Source of the DNA: CBDFHC01 sp965247585 | Lineage (GTDB): Bacteria; Chloroflexota; Dehalococcoidia; Lucifugimonadales; GCA-2712585 | Direction: 5' to 3' | Assembly (NCBI GenBank): GCA_965247585.1 | Contig: CBDFHC010000003.1 | Span: forward strand, 372,001 to 436,000 | DNA: 64,000 bases | Part shown: piece after piece, positions 43,050 to 51,633 of the stretch | How positions within the stretch are numbered: the stretch's first letter is position 1 | Layout of the letters: the number at the start of each line of letters is the position of its first letter | Notes under the pieces: generated by a model | Seen by the model: the letters and a program-made list of their open reading frames with translations, nothing else | Databases searched by the model: none | Told to the model about the DNA's origin: nothing | Translations under genes and position numbers: made by a program

Positions 43050-44690
43050 ATGCCTCAGATGACCGCTGCGCAGGCCCTGGTCCGCTCCCTCGTTAGCGAG
43101 GGTGTCGAGGTCGTCTTCGGCCTCCCCGGCGTCCAGATCATGGACATCTATGACGCCCTATACGACGAGCCAGGCATCCGCGTCATCACCTGCCGCCACG
43201 AGCAGACCGCCGCCTACATGGCCGATGGCTACTCCCGCTCCACCGGGAAAATCGGCGCCGCGCTGATCGTCCCCGGTCCCGGCATCCAAAACGCCTCCGC
43301 CGGCATCGGCACCGCCTACGCCTCCTCTTCATCTATCCTGGTCATCGCCGGCCAGGTCGAAACTCCCAACCTCAACAAGGCCCGCGGTGCCGTCCACGAG
43401 ATCGTAGACCAGCTCGAAATCCTCAAGAACGTCACCAAGTCCCGCGCATCCATCATGGCCCCGGACCAGGTCCCAGAGGCCGTCCACCAGGCCATGCGCC
43501 AGCTTAAGACCGGGCGCCCTCGTCCCGTGGCGCTGGAAATCCCCGCCGACGTTTTGCCCCAGTCCGCCGACATCGATCTCATCGAGCCGGAGCCCTTCCC
43601 CAAGGACCAGCCCGAGCCCTCTCTCATCAGTGAGGCCATCGAGCTATTGGCCAACGCCCAGCGGCCCCTCATATGGGCCGGCGGCGGCATCAACGCCGCT
43701 GGGGCCAACGCCGAGCTTACCGCCCTGGCCGAGGCCCTGAACGCCCCCGTCATCGTCACCGCCGAGGGCAAGGGCGCCATCCCGGAGGACCACCCCAACT
43801 ACGCCGGCCCCTACTACTACAGCCACGGTCCCGCCGCCGAGGTGCTCCCCAAGTCGGACGTCATCCTCGCCGTCGGCACCCGCCTCTTCTTCGCTCCACC
43901 CGTCTCCTGGGGTTTCCGGCCCGACCAGGCCATTATTCGAATTGACGCCGACCCTGAAGAGCTTGGCCGAAACTGGCCCGAGCGCGTCAGCATCCTCGCC
44001 GACGCCAAGCCCGCCCTCCAGGCCCTCCTCACCCGCCTCCAGGACCGCACCCCCAAAAGCCAATGGAACGCTCCGGAGATCGCCGCCCACCGGCAGGTCG
44101 GGCAACAGCGGGTCCAGGAAATGGCTCCCAACCAGGTAGAGATCATCGAATCGCTTCGCCGCGCCCTGGCTGACGACGCCATCGTCATCAGCGGAATTGA
44201 TAGCATCGGCTATTGGAGCCACCTCGCCTTCCAGGTCAAGGCCCCCCGCTCCTACTTCAACACCTCCTACTTTGCTACGCTAGGCTTTGCTTTCCCCACC
44301 GCCCTGGGCGCCAAAGTTGGCAACCCGGACCGCCAGGTCGTAGCCATCTGCGGCGACGGCGGCTTCATGTACGCCCTGCCGGACATCGCCACCGCCGTCC
44401 AGGAAGGCATCAACGCCGTGGCCATCGTCTTCAACGACCGCGCCCTCGGCGCCACCCTGCGAGACCAGCAAGTCCGCTACAAAGGCCGCGTCATCGGCAC
44501 CCAGATCCACAACCCGGACTTCGCCGCCGTGGCCCACGCCTTCGGCGCCCGCGGCATCAAGCTCGATGACTCCTCCCAGCTCGAAAGCGCCCTCCCCGAA
44601 GCCTTCGCCGCCAACCAGCCCGTCATCATGGAAGTCCCCATCGAAAGCTGGACCCCTCCCTTCCAAATCCGCCCCCTCGGCGCCCTCTAA
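43050..44690 (+). CDS. ThDP-dependent acetolactate-synthase-like enzyme
   Basis: 546 residues from the ATG at 43050, which has GGAGG seven bases upstream; an upstream ATG at 42999 has none. The activating Glu51 lies in TCRHEQTAAYMADGYSR. The middle domain has LIWAGGGINAAGA, and the ThDP motif is GDGGFMYALPDIATAVQEG...FND. This three-domain layout is shared by acetolactate synthase, benzoylformate decarboxylase, oxalyl-CoA decarboxylase and similar enzymes. It stands alone without ilvN or ilvC, so a catabolic 2-oxo-acid decarboxylase/ligase is more likely than valine synthesis. Confidence 0.85.
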   Translation: MPQMTAAQALVRSLVSEGVEVVFGLPGVQIMDIYDALYDEPGIRVITCRHEQTAAYMADGYSRSTGKIGAALIVPGPGIQNASAGIGTAYASSSSILVIAGQVETPNLNKARGAVHEIVDQLEILKNVTKSRASIMAPDQVPEAVHQAMRQLKTGRPRPVALEIPADVLPQSADIDLIEPEPFPKDQPEPSLISEAIELLANAQRPLIWAGGGINAAGANAELTALAEALNAPVIVTAEGKGAIPEDHPNYAGPYYYSHGPAAEVLPKSDVILAVGTRLFFAPPVSWGFRPDQAIIRIDADPEELGRNWPERVSILADAKPALQALLTRLQDRTPKSQWNAPEIAAHRQVGQQRVQEMAPNQVEIIESLRRALADDAIVISGIDSIGYWSHLAFQVKAPRSYFNTSYFATLGFAFPTALGAKVGNPDRQVVAICGDGGFMYALPDIATAVQEGINAVAIVFNDRALGATLRDQQVRYKGRVIGTQIHNPDFAAVAHAFGARGIKLDDSSQLESALPEAFAANQPVIMEVPIESWTPPFQIRPLGAL

Positions 44691-44739
44691 CCCCACCCCT
44701 CCTTCGAATTTGCTTCCTCGTGTGCGCAATGAGCACCAA

Positions 44740-44850
44740 GCGCACAGGAGAGTGCAGGGAACCTGGGTTCCATGCCGGGAGCCTGAGGGTGTCCCTCAGG
44801 AGTAAAAACCTTACTGGGCGGTCGAGGGTGGGCACCACCAACCCCTCATC
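44740..44850 (+). repeat. Dispersed hairpin repeat copy
   Basis: Begins CGCACAGGAGAGTGCAGGG, with GGAACCTGGGTTCC, CTGAGGGTGTCCCTCAG and the GGTCGAGGGTGGGCACC tail. It lies immediately after the acetolactate-synthase-like gene. Confidence 0.88.
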
Positions 44851-44871
44851 TGCCACCCTCCTGCCCCCTCC

Positions 44872-44970
44872 AACTCGCTCATCCTGAGGCTCTCGAAGGA
44901 CGAGCCAATACCACATTCCTCCCCCCACCATGTCATTCTGAGTCCGCCCGTGAAGATCGAAGAATCTGGG
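44872..44970 (+). repeat. Second repeat family (CTCATCCTGAGG / TCATTCTGAG), copy 1
   Basis: CAACTCGCTCATCCTGAGG, then CTCTCGAAGGACGAGCC, CATGTCATTCTGAGTCCGC and GATCGAAGAATCTGG. A nearly identical stretch lies at 48490-48600. Related short sequences are common dispersed repeats in many bacterial genomes. Confidence 0.8.
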
Positions 44971-45082
44971 TGTGGAGGGTGGGCACCACCAACCTTCGAG
45001 TCGCAATCCTTTGTGGTAGCCATGCCCATCGCCTTAGCTGATCCCCTCGAAACCACCTCCTTAAAGTCAACTCTTTCTGACC

Positions 45083-45640
45083 GCCACACAGGAAGGTGCA
45101 GGGAACCTGGGTTCCATGCCGGGAGCCTGAGGGTGTCCCTCAGAAGTAAAAACCTCACTGGGCGGTCGAGGGTGGGCACCACCAACCTTCGAGTCGCAAT
45201 CGTTTGTGGTAGCCATGCCCATCGCCTTAGCTGATCCCCTCGAAACCACCTCCTTAAAGTCAACTCTTGCTGACCGCCACCCAGGAAGGTGCAGGGAACC
45301 TGGGTTCCATGCCGGGAGTCTGAGGGTGTCCCTCAGAGGTAAAAACCTTACTGGGCGGTCGAGGGTGGGCACCACCAACCTTCGAGTCGCAATCCTTTGT
45401 GGTAGCCATGCCCATCGCCGTAGCTGACCCCCTCGAAACCGCCTCCTTAAAGTCAATTCTTGCTGACCACCACACAGGAAGGTGCAGGGAACGTGGGTTC
45501 CATGCCGGGAGCCTGAGGGTGTCCCTCAGAAGTAAAAACCTTACTGGGCGGTCGAGGGTGGGCACCACCAACCTCCGATTCGCAATCCGTCGTGGTAGCC
45601 ATGCCCATCGCCACCGCTAATTGCTTCGAACAGGTTTCAC
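45083..45640 (+). repeat. Tandem array of three 193-bp hairpin-repeat units
   Basis: The GGAAGGTGCAGGG marker starts at 45091, 45284 and 45477, an exact 193-bp period. Each unit holds the full repeat plus about 60 bp of the CCCATCGCC...CTGATCCCCTCGAAACC linker. A related linker without its own core precedes the array (about 44975-45082). The array abuts the ABC exporter locus on its left. Confidence 0.9.
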
Positions 45641-45812
45641 CAGGAGGATTTTCAGCCGCCTGTTAGTGGCGGATCTGGCCTTCGCGGACCTGTCTGGAGA
45701 GGTCGAACAGCGTGTACCGTCCCCTTTTGTCCGAAGGAGCACCCCTGGCCTGGTACACCGTGACCGTCAAGTTTGACCTGGAGGTAAGGGGCATGCTCAA
45801 GCGCCAGCCCGG

Positions 45813-47030
45813 CTAGCCCGCCTGCCTCACCGCTCGCCACACAGCGCCCAGAGTCATCCGCTGACCGTACAGCAGCATACCCGCCCGAAAGATTCGGGCT
45901 GAGACGAAGAGCATCACCACCCCGGCCAGCGCCGTTACCGCCAGGCTCGCGAGAATCTCGGCGTTCGACACGTCCACCGATCCTATTCGCTGCATCATAG
46001 TCGTGGGCGCCGTGATCGGAATGAAGGAGAGGACCCTGGCGACTCCACCCTCCGGCGAGCTGAGGATCACGCTAGAAAAATAGACCGGAATCACTGCAGG
46101 AAAGAGGACTATAGCGGAGATGGGACCCGCCTCCTTCGCTGAGGTCGTGGCCGACCCGACTCCGGCAAGGATCACCGCGAACAGGAAGTAGCCGGCGAAG
46201 AAGAAGAGGGAAACGTACGCCAGGGTCAGAGGCGTGATCTCAAGGTCTCCGGCGTTCGGGATCTGGCTGACGATCTGGGGTCCGATGATGGCGATCGAGG
46301 CGATCCATACGATCATCTGAATCAGAGAGGTCGCCCCCAGCGCCAGGATCTTCCCCGCCATCAACGCCAGAGGGGAAACCGAGGTCAGGAGCACGTCCAC
46401 CATCCGGTTTTCTTTCTCCTCTGAAACGCTCTGAAGAAGGGTGCCCGAAGCCATGAAGATGGACATCATAAGCAGAAATGTGAAAATGAAGGGGACCATG
46501 AATTGGTTTAGCTCGTCATCGTCCGGAGAGATGGAGCCGTCCCCGCTGACGTGGAGCCGAACGTAATCGGCTCCGGCCATCACGCGGTCCAGCAGGCCCG
46601 GATCGAGTCTCTCCGCTATCAGTGACACGGTCAGGAATGTGGAAAACCGGTTGCGGTTGTCCCCGCCGGCGAATATTCCAGACTTTTGCGAGAGCCACTC
46701 GGCGTCGCCGGACTGGAGGAAGTCTGCCGGGACGATGAAGAGGTCCTCGATGTCGCCGGCAACGATGGCGTCGATCCCGCCCTCCCGGGTGTCGAACCGG
46801 CTGAGGTTTGGGAAGTCTGCATCCGAAAGCTCTCCGGACAAGTCCACGTAGCCGATCGGCTTCGGCTCGTCATCGTCGTCTGCAACCGACCGGATGATCG
46901 GCACGGCTATCAGCAGTATCAAGAGTATGGCCGGTACCAGCCCGGTAATGACCAGCCAGATCCGGCGCTTGATGTAGCGTCGCAGCTCCTCCGAGAAGAC
47001 GATGTGGGCTTCACCCACGGCTTCGCGCAT
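45813..47030 (-). CDS. ABC-2 type exporter permease (NatB-like)
   Basis: 405 residues from the ATG at 47030, with GAGGAGG upstream; the frame to 47162 is in the ATPase gene's shadow. It has TM1 at about 20-45, then a large extracytoplasmic domain (about 50-210, with PIGYVDLSGELSD), and five or six TM segments from about 215 to 395. This matches NatB/YhaP-type sodium or drug exporter permeases. The start overlaps the ATPase end by 20 bp, so they are coupled. Unlike its neighbours the gene is not C-rich on the plus strand (46141-46200: 22 G, 18 C), hinting at separate origin. Confidence 0.85.
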   Translation of the reverse strand: MREAVGEAHIVFSEELRRYIKRRIWLVITGLVPAILLILLIAVPIIRSVADDDDEPKPIGYVDLSGELSDADFPNLSRFDTREGGIDAIVAGDIEDLFIVPADFLQSGDAEWLSQKSGIFAGGDNRNRFSTFLTVSLIAERLDPGLLDRVMAGADYVRLHVSGDGSISPDDDELNQFMVPFIFTFLLMMSIFMASGTLLQSVSEEKENRMVDVLLTSVSPLALMAGKILALGATSLIQMIVWIASIAIIGPQIVSQIPNAGDLEITPLTLAYVSLFFFAGYFLFAVILAGVGSATTSAKEAGPISAIVLFPAVIPVYFSSVILSSPEGGVARVLSFIPITAPTTMMQRIGSVDVSNAEILASLAVTALAGVVMLFVSARIFRAGMLLYGQRMTLGAVWRAVRQAG

Positions 47031-47955
47031 CCCGCACCTCCTCAATGAAGATCTCGTTGAGCGTTGGTAGCGCCACCTCGAATCGCTCCACCGGAATCTG
47101 GGCGTCCAGGAACGAGCGGAGGATCGCCTGAGGATCCGCGCCGGACGCAAGCTTGTATTCAAAGCGCCCGTTGACCGCCATTGGCTCCCTCACCCCGGCC
47201 ACCAGCTCGGGACGGCGGTCGGCGGCGATCTTGACCGTGCGGGTCCCGCGGGATCGTTTCAGCTCCATAAGCGACCCGTATAGAAGCGTCGTCCCGGCAT
47301 CAATAAGTAGCACGCGCTCGCACAGCTCTTCTACGTCAGACATGATGTGAGTGCTGAAGATGATAGAGGCGCCACGGGCCTGCTCCTCGCGGATGATCTC
47401 CTTCATCAGCTCTACGTTCAGCGGGTCCAACCCAGAGAACAGCTCATCTAGAATTATCAGGTCGGGATGGTGGAGCAGGGCGCCCGAGAACTGGATGAGC
47501 TGTGTCATTCCGCGCGAAAGACCCTGGACCTTCGCGCCGGCACTATCTGCCAGGCCAACCCGCTCCAGCGTCTCCTCGGCTCGCTTCTCCGCGACGTTGG
47601 CCTCTAGGCCTTTCAGCCGGCCCAGGTAGCGGAGCACGTCTAGCACCCGCGCGCGCTGGAACAGCCCCCGCTCCTCGGGCAAGTACCCAACCTGCCTTAG
47701 CGCTCTCCGAGTTGGCATGCCACCCAGAAGCGCCACCGAGCCGGAATCCGGCCGGATGAGGTCCAGCGCCATCCGCATGGTCGTCGTCTTACCAGAGCCG
47801 TTCGGTCCCAGGAATCCGAAGACCTCGCCGCGTTGCAGCTCGAAGGAAACGCTGTTAACGACTCGTCGGCCGCCGAACGTCTTGACCAGCTCCCGTACTT
47901 CCAGGGCCGGGCTCGTCGGCGAGTTCATCAGTTGCCTGTCGGCCTCGTTACTCAA
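47011..47955 (-). CDS. ABC exporter ATPase (NatA-like)
   Basis: 314 residues with a TTG start behind AGGTG; an ATG ten codons in is possible. Walker A GPNGSGKTT (about 52-60), signature LSRGMTQ, Walker B LIILDELFSGLDP and the switch His in STHIMSD are all present. The C-terminal extension of about 90 residues after the core is usual for NatA/CcmA-type ATPases. It works with the permease encoded directly downstream to pump ions or a small molecule outwards. The pair lies between two clusters of dispersed repeats. Confidence 0.9.
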   Translation of the reverse strand: MSNEADRQLMNSPTSPALEVRELVKTFGGRRVVNSVSFELQRGEVFGFLGPNGSGKTTTMRMALDLIRPDSGSVALLGGMPTRRALRQVGYLPEERGLFQRARVLDVLRYLGRLKGLEANVAEKRAEETLERVGLADSAGAKVQGLSRGMTQLIQFSGALLHHPDLIILDELFSGLDPLNVELMKEIIREEQARGASIIFSTHIMSDVEELCERVLLIDAGTTLLYGSLMELKRSRGTRTVKIAADRRPELVAGVREPMAVNGRFEYKLASGADPQAILRSFLDAQIPVERFEVALPTLNEIFIEEVRDARSRG

Positions 47956-48177
47956 TAGTCACCTGAATTCCATTGTGCCCGTAACCATCCGTCCTGTCAT
48001 CGGCCATCGGAACTAGTTCATCTTCGGGAAAAAGCTGACCCACGGGGTCAGGACTATTCCCAAGGGGCGGTCGTACTTTCGTGGGGCCGCTCAACTGCAG
48101 CCGGATCGGTCGACCTGTCACCCTTGCGACTTCGCTTGGCCGAATATGTGACTATATCAACCTACACAGGCACACGG

Positions 48178-48475
48178 GCGGTCGAGGACTAGGGCGGGGC
48201 GGGTGGGTGGGCGCCACCAACCTTCGATTCGCAATCCGTCGTGGTAGCCATCCCCATCGCCTTGGCTGATCCCCTCGAAACCACCCCCTTAAAGTCAACT
48301 CTTGCTGACCAACAACACAGGAGAGTGCAGGGAACCCAGGTGGTGACTGCCGGGAGTCTGAGGGTGTCCCTCAAAAGTAAAAACCTTACTGGGCGGTCGT
48401 GGGTGGGCACCACCAACCTTCGATTCGCAATCCGTCGTGGTAGCCATCCCCATCGCCTTGGCTGATCCCCTCGAG
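48178..48475 (+). repeat. Two consecutive dispersed repeat copies
   Basis: A tail-only copy (48178-48300) is followed by a full copy with hairpin 2 as CTGAGGGTGTCCCTCA (about 48358). Both contain the CGATTCGCAATCCGTCGTGG block and the CCCATCGCCTTGGCTG linker, as in the array at 45083-45640. Confidence 0.85.
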
Positions 48476-48489
48476 AATTGATTCCGGCT

Positions 48490-48600
48490 TGCCCCTTCCA
48501 ACCCGCTCATCCTGAGGCTCTCGAAGGACGAGCCAATCCCACATTCCGCCCCCTACCATGTCATTCTGAGCCCGCCCGTGAAGATCGAAGAATCTGGGTG
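48490..48600 (+). repeat. Second repeat family, copy 2
   Basis: CCAACCCGCTCATCCTGAGG to AGATCGAAGAATCTGGG, almost the same as 44872-44970. Both copies lie inside hairpin-repeat clusters either side of the ABC exporter genes. Confidence 0.8.
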
Positions 48601-48689
48601 TGGAGGGAGAGCATGTCCCGCCCTCGAGTGTCCATATCCCTCCAACCCATGATTCGCCCGCCTTCGTGGCGGCCATCCTGTCCACATCC

Positions 48690-48945
48690 AACACCAACCA
48701 CACAGGAGAGTGCAGGGAACCTGGGTTCCCTGCCGGGAGTCTGAGAGTGTCCCTCAAAAGTAAAAACCTTACTGGGCGGTCGAGGGTGGGCACCACCAAC
48801 CTGTGATTCGCAACCCTCTTTGGTAGCCATCCCCATCGCCTTGGCTGATTGCCTTTATTACATCCCTGCCAAGCCCACATCCAACCAGGAAGGTGCGGGG
48901 AACCTGGGTTCCATGCCGGGAGCCTGAGGGTGTCCCTCAGATCCC
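48690..48945 (+). repeat. Two more dispersed repeat copies
   Basis: One full copy (48690-48855) with perfect hairpin 1 GCAGGGAACC-TG-GGTTCCCTGC and one truncated copy (48880-48945) that stops after hairpin 2. Together with 48178-48475 they make a repeat cluster matching the one left of the ABC genes. Confidence 0.85.
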
Positions 48946-49035
48946 CCCTATCCAACCCTTCCCCTTCATGCGAAACTAACCTTGCCCACCCTACCCAACT
49001 GCCCTGCCTAAACCCCACAGCCCCAGGAGTAACCC

Positions 49036-49866
49036 ATGCCCTCCCTCATCCCCAGGTCCTCCCGTGTCGGCGTCGTCGAGTTCTTCGGTCCCATCGGCGG
49101 CGGCGCCCAGGTCACCGAGCTCGCCCGATTGCTGGAAGCGGCCCGAACCTCCCGCCGCATCAAGGCCCTCCTCCTGGACGTCGACTCCCCTGGCGGCGCA
49201 GTCGGCGGCTCAGAGGTCCTCTTCGCCCGCGTGGAGCGCCTCGCCCGTGAGAAACCCGTCGTCGCCTTCGTCCGCGGCATGGGCGCTTCCGGCGCCTACT
49301 TCATCAGCAGCGCCGCCACCTCCATCGTCTCCCTCCCCTCCGCCCTGGTCGGCTCCATCGGCGTCATCTACGTCCGCCCCGTCCTCCAGCAGCTCCTCCA
49401 GCGCCTCGGCGTCGGCCTCACCGTCTACAAAGCCGGCCGCCTCAAGGACATGACCGGCTTCTGGCGCGACCCTACTTCAGAGGAAGACGAAAAATTCAAC
49501 GATATTATTGACGAAATCCACCGCAACTTCATCGACTCCGTCGCCAAGGCTCGAAAGATGGACCCCGAAAAGGTCCGTGAGCTGGCCACTGGCGAAGTCT
49601 TCACCGGTCGACGCGCCTTGGAGCTGGGCCTCGTCGACGAGCTCGGCGACTTCGACCGCGCCCTGGAGCTCGCCGCCGAGCTGGGCCGCACTAAACCTCG
49701 GCCCCAGTGGTTCCGGCCCCGGCGCTCCTTCATGGAACGCCTTGGTGGGCGCTTCGGCCGTGGCATCGCCGTCGGCCTAGTCTCGGAGCTGGACTCCGCC
49801 CTCCCCGGCGGCCTCTACTACGGCGCTCCCCATCTTCCCTTTCACCAATTCAAAGATGATGGATGA
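49036..49866 (+). CDS. S49-family protease (SppA-like)
   Basis: 276 residues, one catalytic domain, the size of the Bacillus/archaeal SppA type without its membrane anchor. Ser85 in GMGASGAYFIS and Lys137 in YKAGRLKDM form the Ser-Lys dyad known for this family; DVDSPGGAVGGSE is the strand before it. It would cut leftover signal peptides or small membrane peptides. No signal sequence is seen, so it may be cytoplasmic or membrane-peripheral. GGAGT precedes the ATG. An IS630 element starts 26 bp after its stop, without cutting the gene. Confidence 0.86.
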   Translation: MPSLIPRSSRVGVVEFFGPIGGGAQVTELARLLEAARTSRRIKALLLDVDSPGGAVGGSEVLFARVERLAREKPVVAFVRGMGASGAYFISSAATSIVSLPSALVGSIGVIYVRPVLQQLLQRLGVGLTVYKAGRLKDMTGFWRDPTSEEDEKFNDIIDEIHRNFIDSVAKARKMDPEKVRELATGEVFTGRRALELGLVDELGDFDRALELAAELGRTKPRPQWFRPRRSFMERLGGRFGRGIAVGLVSELDSALPGGLYYGAPHLPFHQFKDDG

Positions 49867-49892
49867 CGAGCCTCTGGGCATCTTGGCAACTA

Positions 49893-51111
49893 GTACTCAG
49901 TCAACTCGGTTTTGGTAATTGTTTAAGAAAACGTCTAAGGTTGCTACCCTTTTTTAGGAGTGTTGACGTAGGAGGGTGGCAGCCATGGGACGAGAACGGT
50001 ATGTGGTCCGGTTGGAAAGGGAAGAACGAGACCAGTTGGAACGACTGATTCGCGGGGGAAAGAGCCCAGCGCGAAAGGTTGCCCGGGCCCGTATTCTGCT
50101 AAAGGCAGATACGGGCTGGGGGGTGATCGCATCGTGGAGGCGCTGGACACGTCTGCGGGTACGGTGTGCCGTACCAAGCGGCGGTACCTGGAGGGAGGAC
50201 TGAAGCGGGCCTTGGAGGAAGATCCTCGGCCAGGACATCCGACCAAACTGGATGAGCGGGGGGAAGCGCACCTGATTGCCCTGGCGTGCAGCGAGGCCCC
50301 TCCAGGCCATGACCACTGGACCCTGCGGCTCCTGGCAAACAAGGTGGTGGAGTTGGGGCTGGCGCCCTCCATGTCCCACGAGGGAATTCGCAAGCGGTTG
50401 AAAAAAACAGTCTCAAGCCGTGGCAGAAGAAGGAGTGGTGTATTCCCCAGGTGAGCGCCGAGTTTGTGGCGTGTATGGAGGATGTGCTGGACCTTTACGC
50501 GGAACCCTATGACCCAGAGCGCCCGGTGGTCTGTTTCGACGAGACCTCCAAGCAGTTGCTGGCGGAAAAGAGGTCTCCGATCCCGCCCAAGCCGGCACGA
50601 CGGGAGCGATACGATTACGAGTACCAGCGCAATGGCACCCGAAACCTGTTCATGCTGTGCGAGCCCCTGGCGGGCTGGAGGCATGTGGCAGTGACCGAAC
50701 GTCGTACCATGGTGGACTTCGCTCAGCAGATGCGGTGGCTGGCCGATGAAGCTTACCCAGCGTCCGAGAAGATCCGGGTGGTGCTGGACAACCTCAACAC
50801 CCACAAACCAGCTTCCCTCTACGAAACCTTCGAGCCCAAGGAGGCTAGGCGAATACGCAAACGCTTGGAGTTTCACTACACTCCCAAGCACGGTAGTTGG
50901 CTCAACATGGCAGAGATCGAGTTCAGTGTCTTGGCCAGGCGAGTCCTGCGCCGGCGTATTGCCGATGAAGAGACTTTGAGTGGCGAGATCGCGGCCCTGG
51001 AGGCAGAACGAAACCAAGCCGGAGCAACCATTGACTGGAGATTCTCCACTGTGGACGCCCGAGTCAAGCTTCACCATCTCTATCCTGCCAACAATTAGGT
51101 TGACTGAGTAC
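49893..51111 (+). mobile_element. IS630-family insertion sequence, 1219 bp
   Basis: Terminal inverted repeats GTACTCAGTCAAC (49893-49905) and GTTGACTGAGTAC (51099-51111) are perfect. They are flanked on both sides by TA (49891-49892, 51112-51113), the target duplicated by IS630/Tc1-type elements. The outer C/G also match, giving CTAG on both ends. The transposase frame is split in three. The element lies between the S49 protease and a small unknown gene, in spacer DNA. Confidence 0.92.
49985..51098 (+). pseudogene. IS630-family transposase, two -1 frameshifts
   Basis: Three frames together give one transposase. Frame A (from ATG 49985) has the helix-turn-helix start GRERYVVRLEREERDQL and KVARARILLKAD. 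Frame B (to about 50400) has DTSAGTVCRTKRRYLEGGL and EGIRKRLKK. Frame C (to 51098) holds the DDE core: VVCFDETSKQLL (first Asp), VLDNLNTH (second Asp) and LNMAEIEFS (Glu). The A-B joint falls on a run of six G (about 50117-50122) and the B-C joint on a run of seven A (about 50405-50411), both needing -1. Programmed -1 shifting at the A-run is known for some IS families; the G-run may be decay or a sequence error. Confidence 0.85.
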
Positions 51112-51132
51112 TAGAAAATGTAGGAGCTAACT

Positions 51133-51576
51133 ATGGCAGACACCACTTATCTCAGGTATACAGTTGAGCCTTGGCTTCGTGGCCAGTTGGAAAAGGAGTT
51201 TGGCCAACCCTTTGCATCCAAGGTACTCACGCTCACTACCGGCGGCACGCACGAGTTCGACGCGGTCTCTCAAGATAACCAGGTCGTCGCCGCCATCAAG
51301 ACCGCCTCAGGTCGCACGGCCACTGGCAGGAACCCGTCAGGCAAAATCAAAGATTCCATCGCGGAGCTCTACTTCCTGAGTCTCGTAGAGGCTCCTAACC
51401 GCTTGCTGATCCTCACTTCTCCAGAGTTTCACGGCATCTTGTGTTCAGCGTTGCAAGGCCGTTGGGCGCTCGGGGTGGCACCACGCCTGATGACCCTCCC
51501 AGAACACATTCAGCGGAAAGTCAACGAAGTCCAAAAACGGGCAAGCGACGAGATCACGGTCCGCCGCAAGGCGTGA
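51133..51576 (+). CDS. Small protein with possible PD-(D/E)xK-like fold
   Basis: 147 residues, AGGAG upstream of the ATG. The sequence HEFDAVSQDNQVVAAIKTASG has the spacing of a nuclease-like Asp...x-x-Lys strand pair seen in PD-(D/E)xK proteins, but the middle acid is Ala. The later EAPNRLLILTSPEF is a beta strand-turn. I cannot name the family. It begins 22 bp after the IS630 element and may have been cut off from its own promoter by it. Confidence 0.5.
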   Translation: MADTTYLRYTVEPWLRGQLEKEFGQPFASKVLTLTTGGTHEFDAVSQDNQVVAAIKTASGRTATGRNPSGKIKDSIAELYFLSLVEAPNRLLILTSPEFHGILCSALQGRWALGVAPRLMTLPEHIQRKVNEVQKRASDEITVRRKA

Positions 51577-51633
51577 CATGCAAGACACTGAAGATAAACT
51601 GAAAAGGCCATTGCCGCTAGGCCCCATAACGCC

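Noticed and set aside
45083..45640. CRISPR array
   Set aside because: The 193-bp units are contiguous tandem copies with no short-repeat/variable-spacer pattern, and no cas gene is in the window.
45650..45800. Possible gene remnant on the plus strand ending LEVRGMLKRQPG
   Set aside because: A short open frame of about 50 codons without a start and without a recognisable family; it could be a decayed 3' end but cannot be supported.
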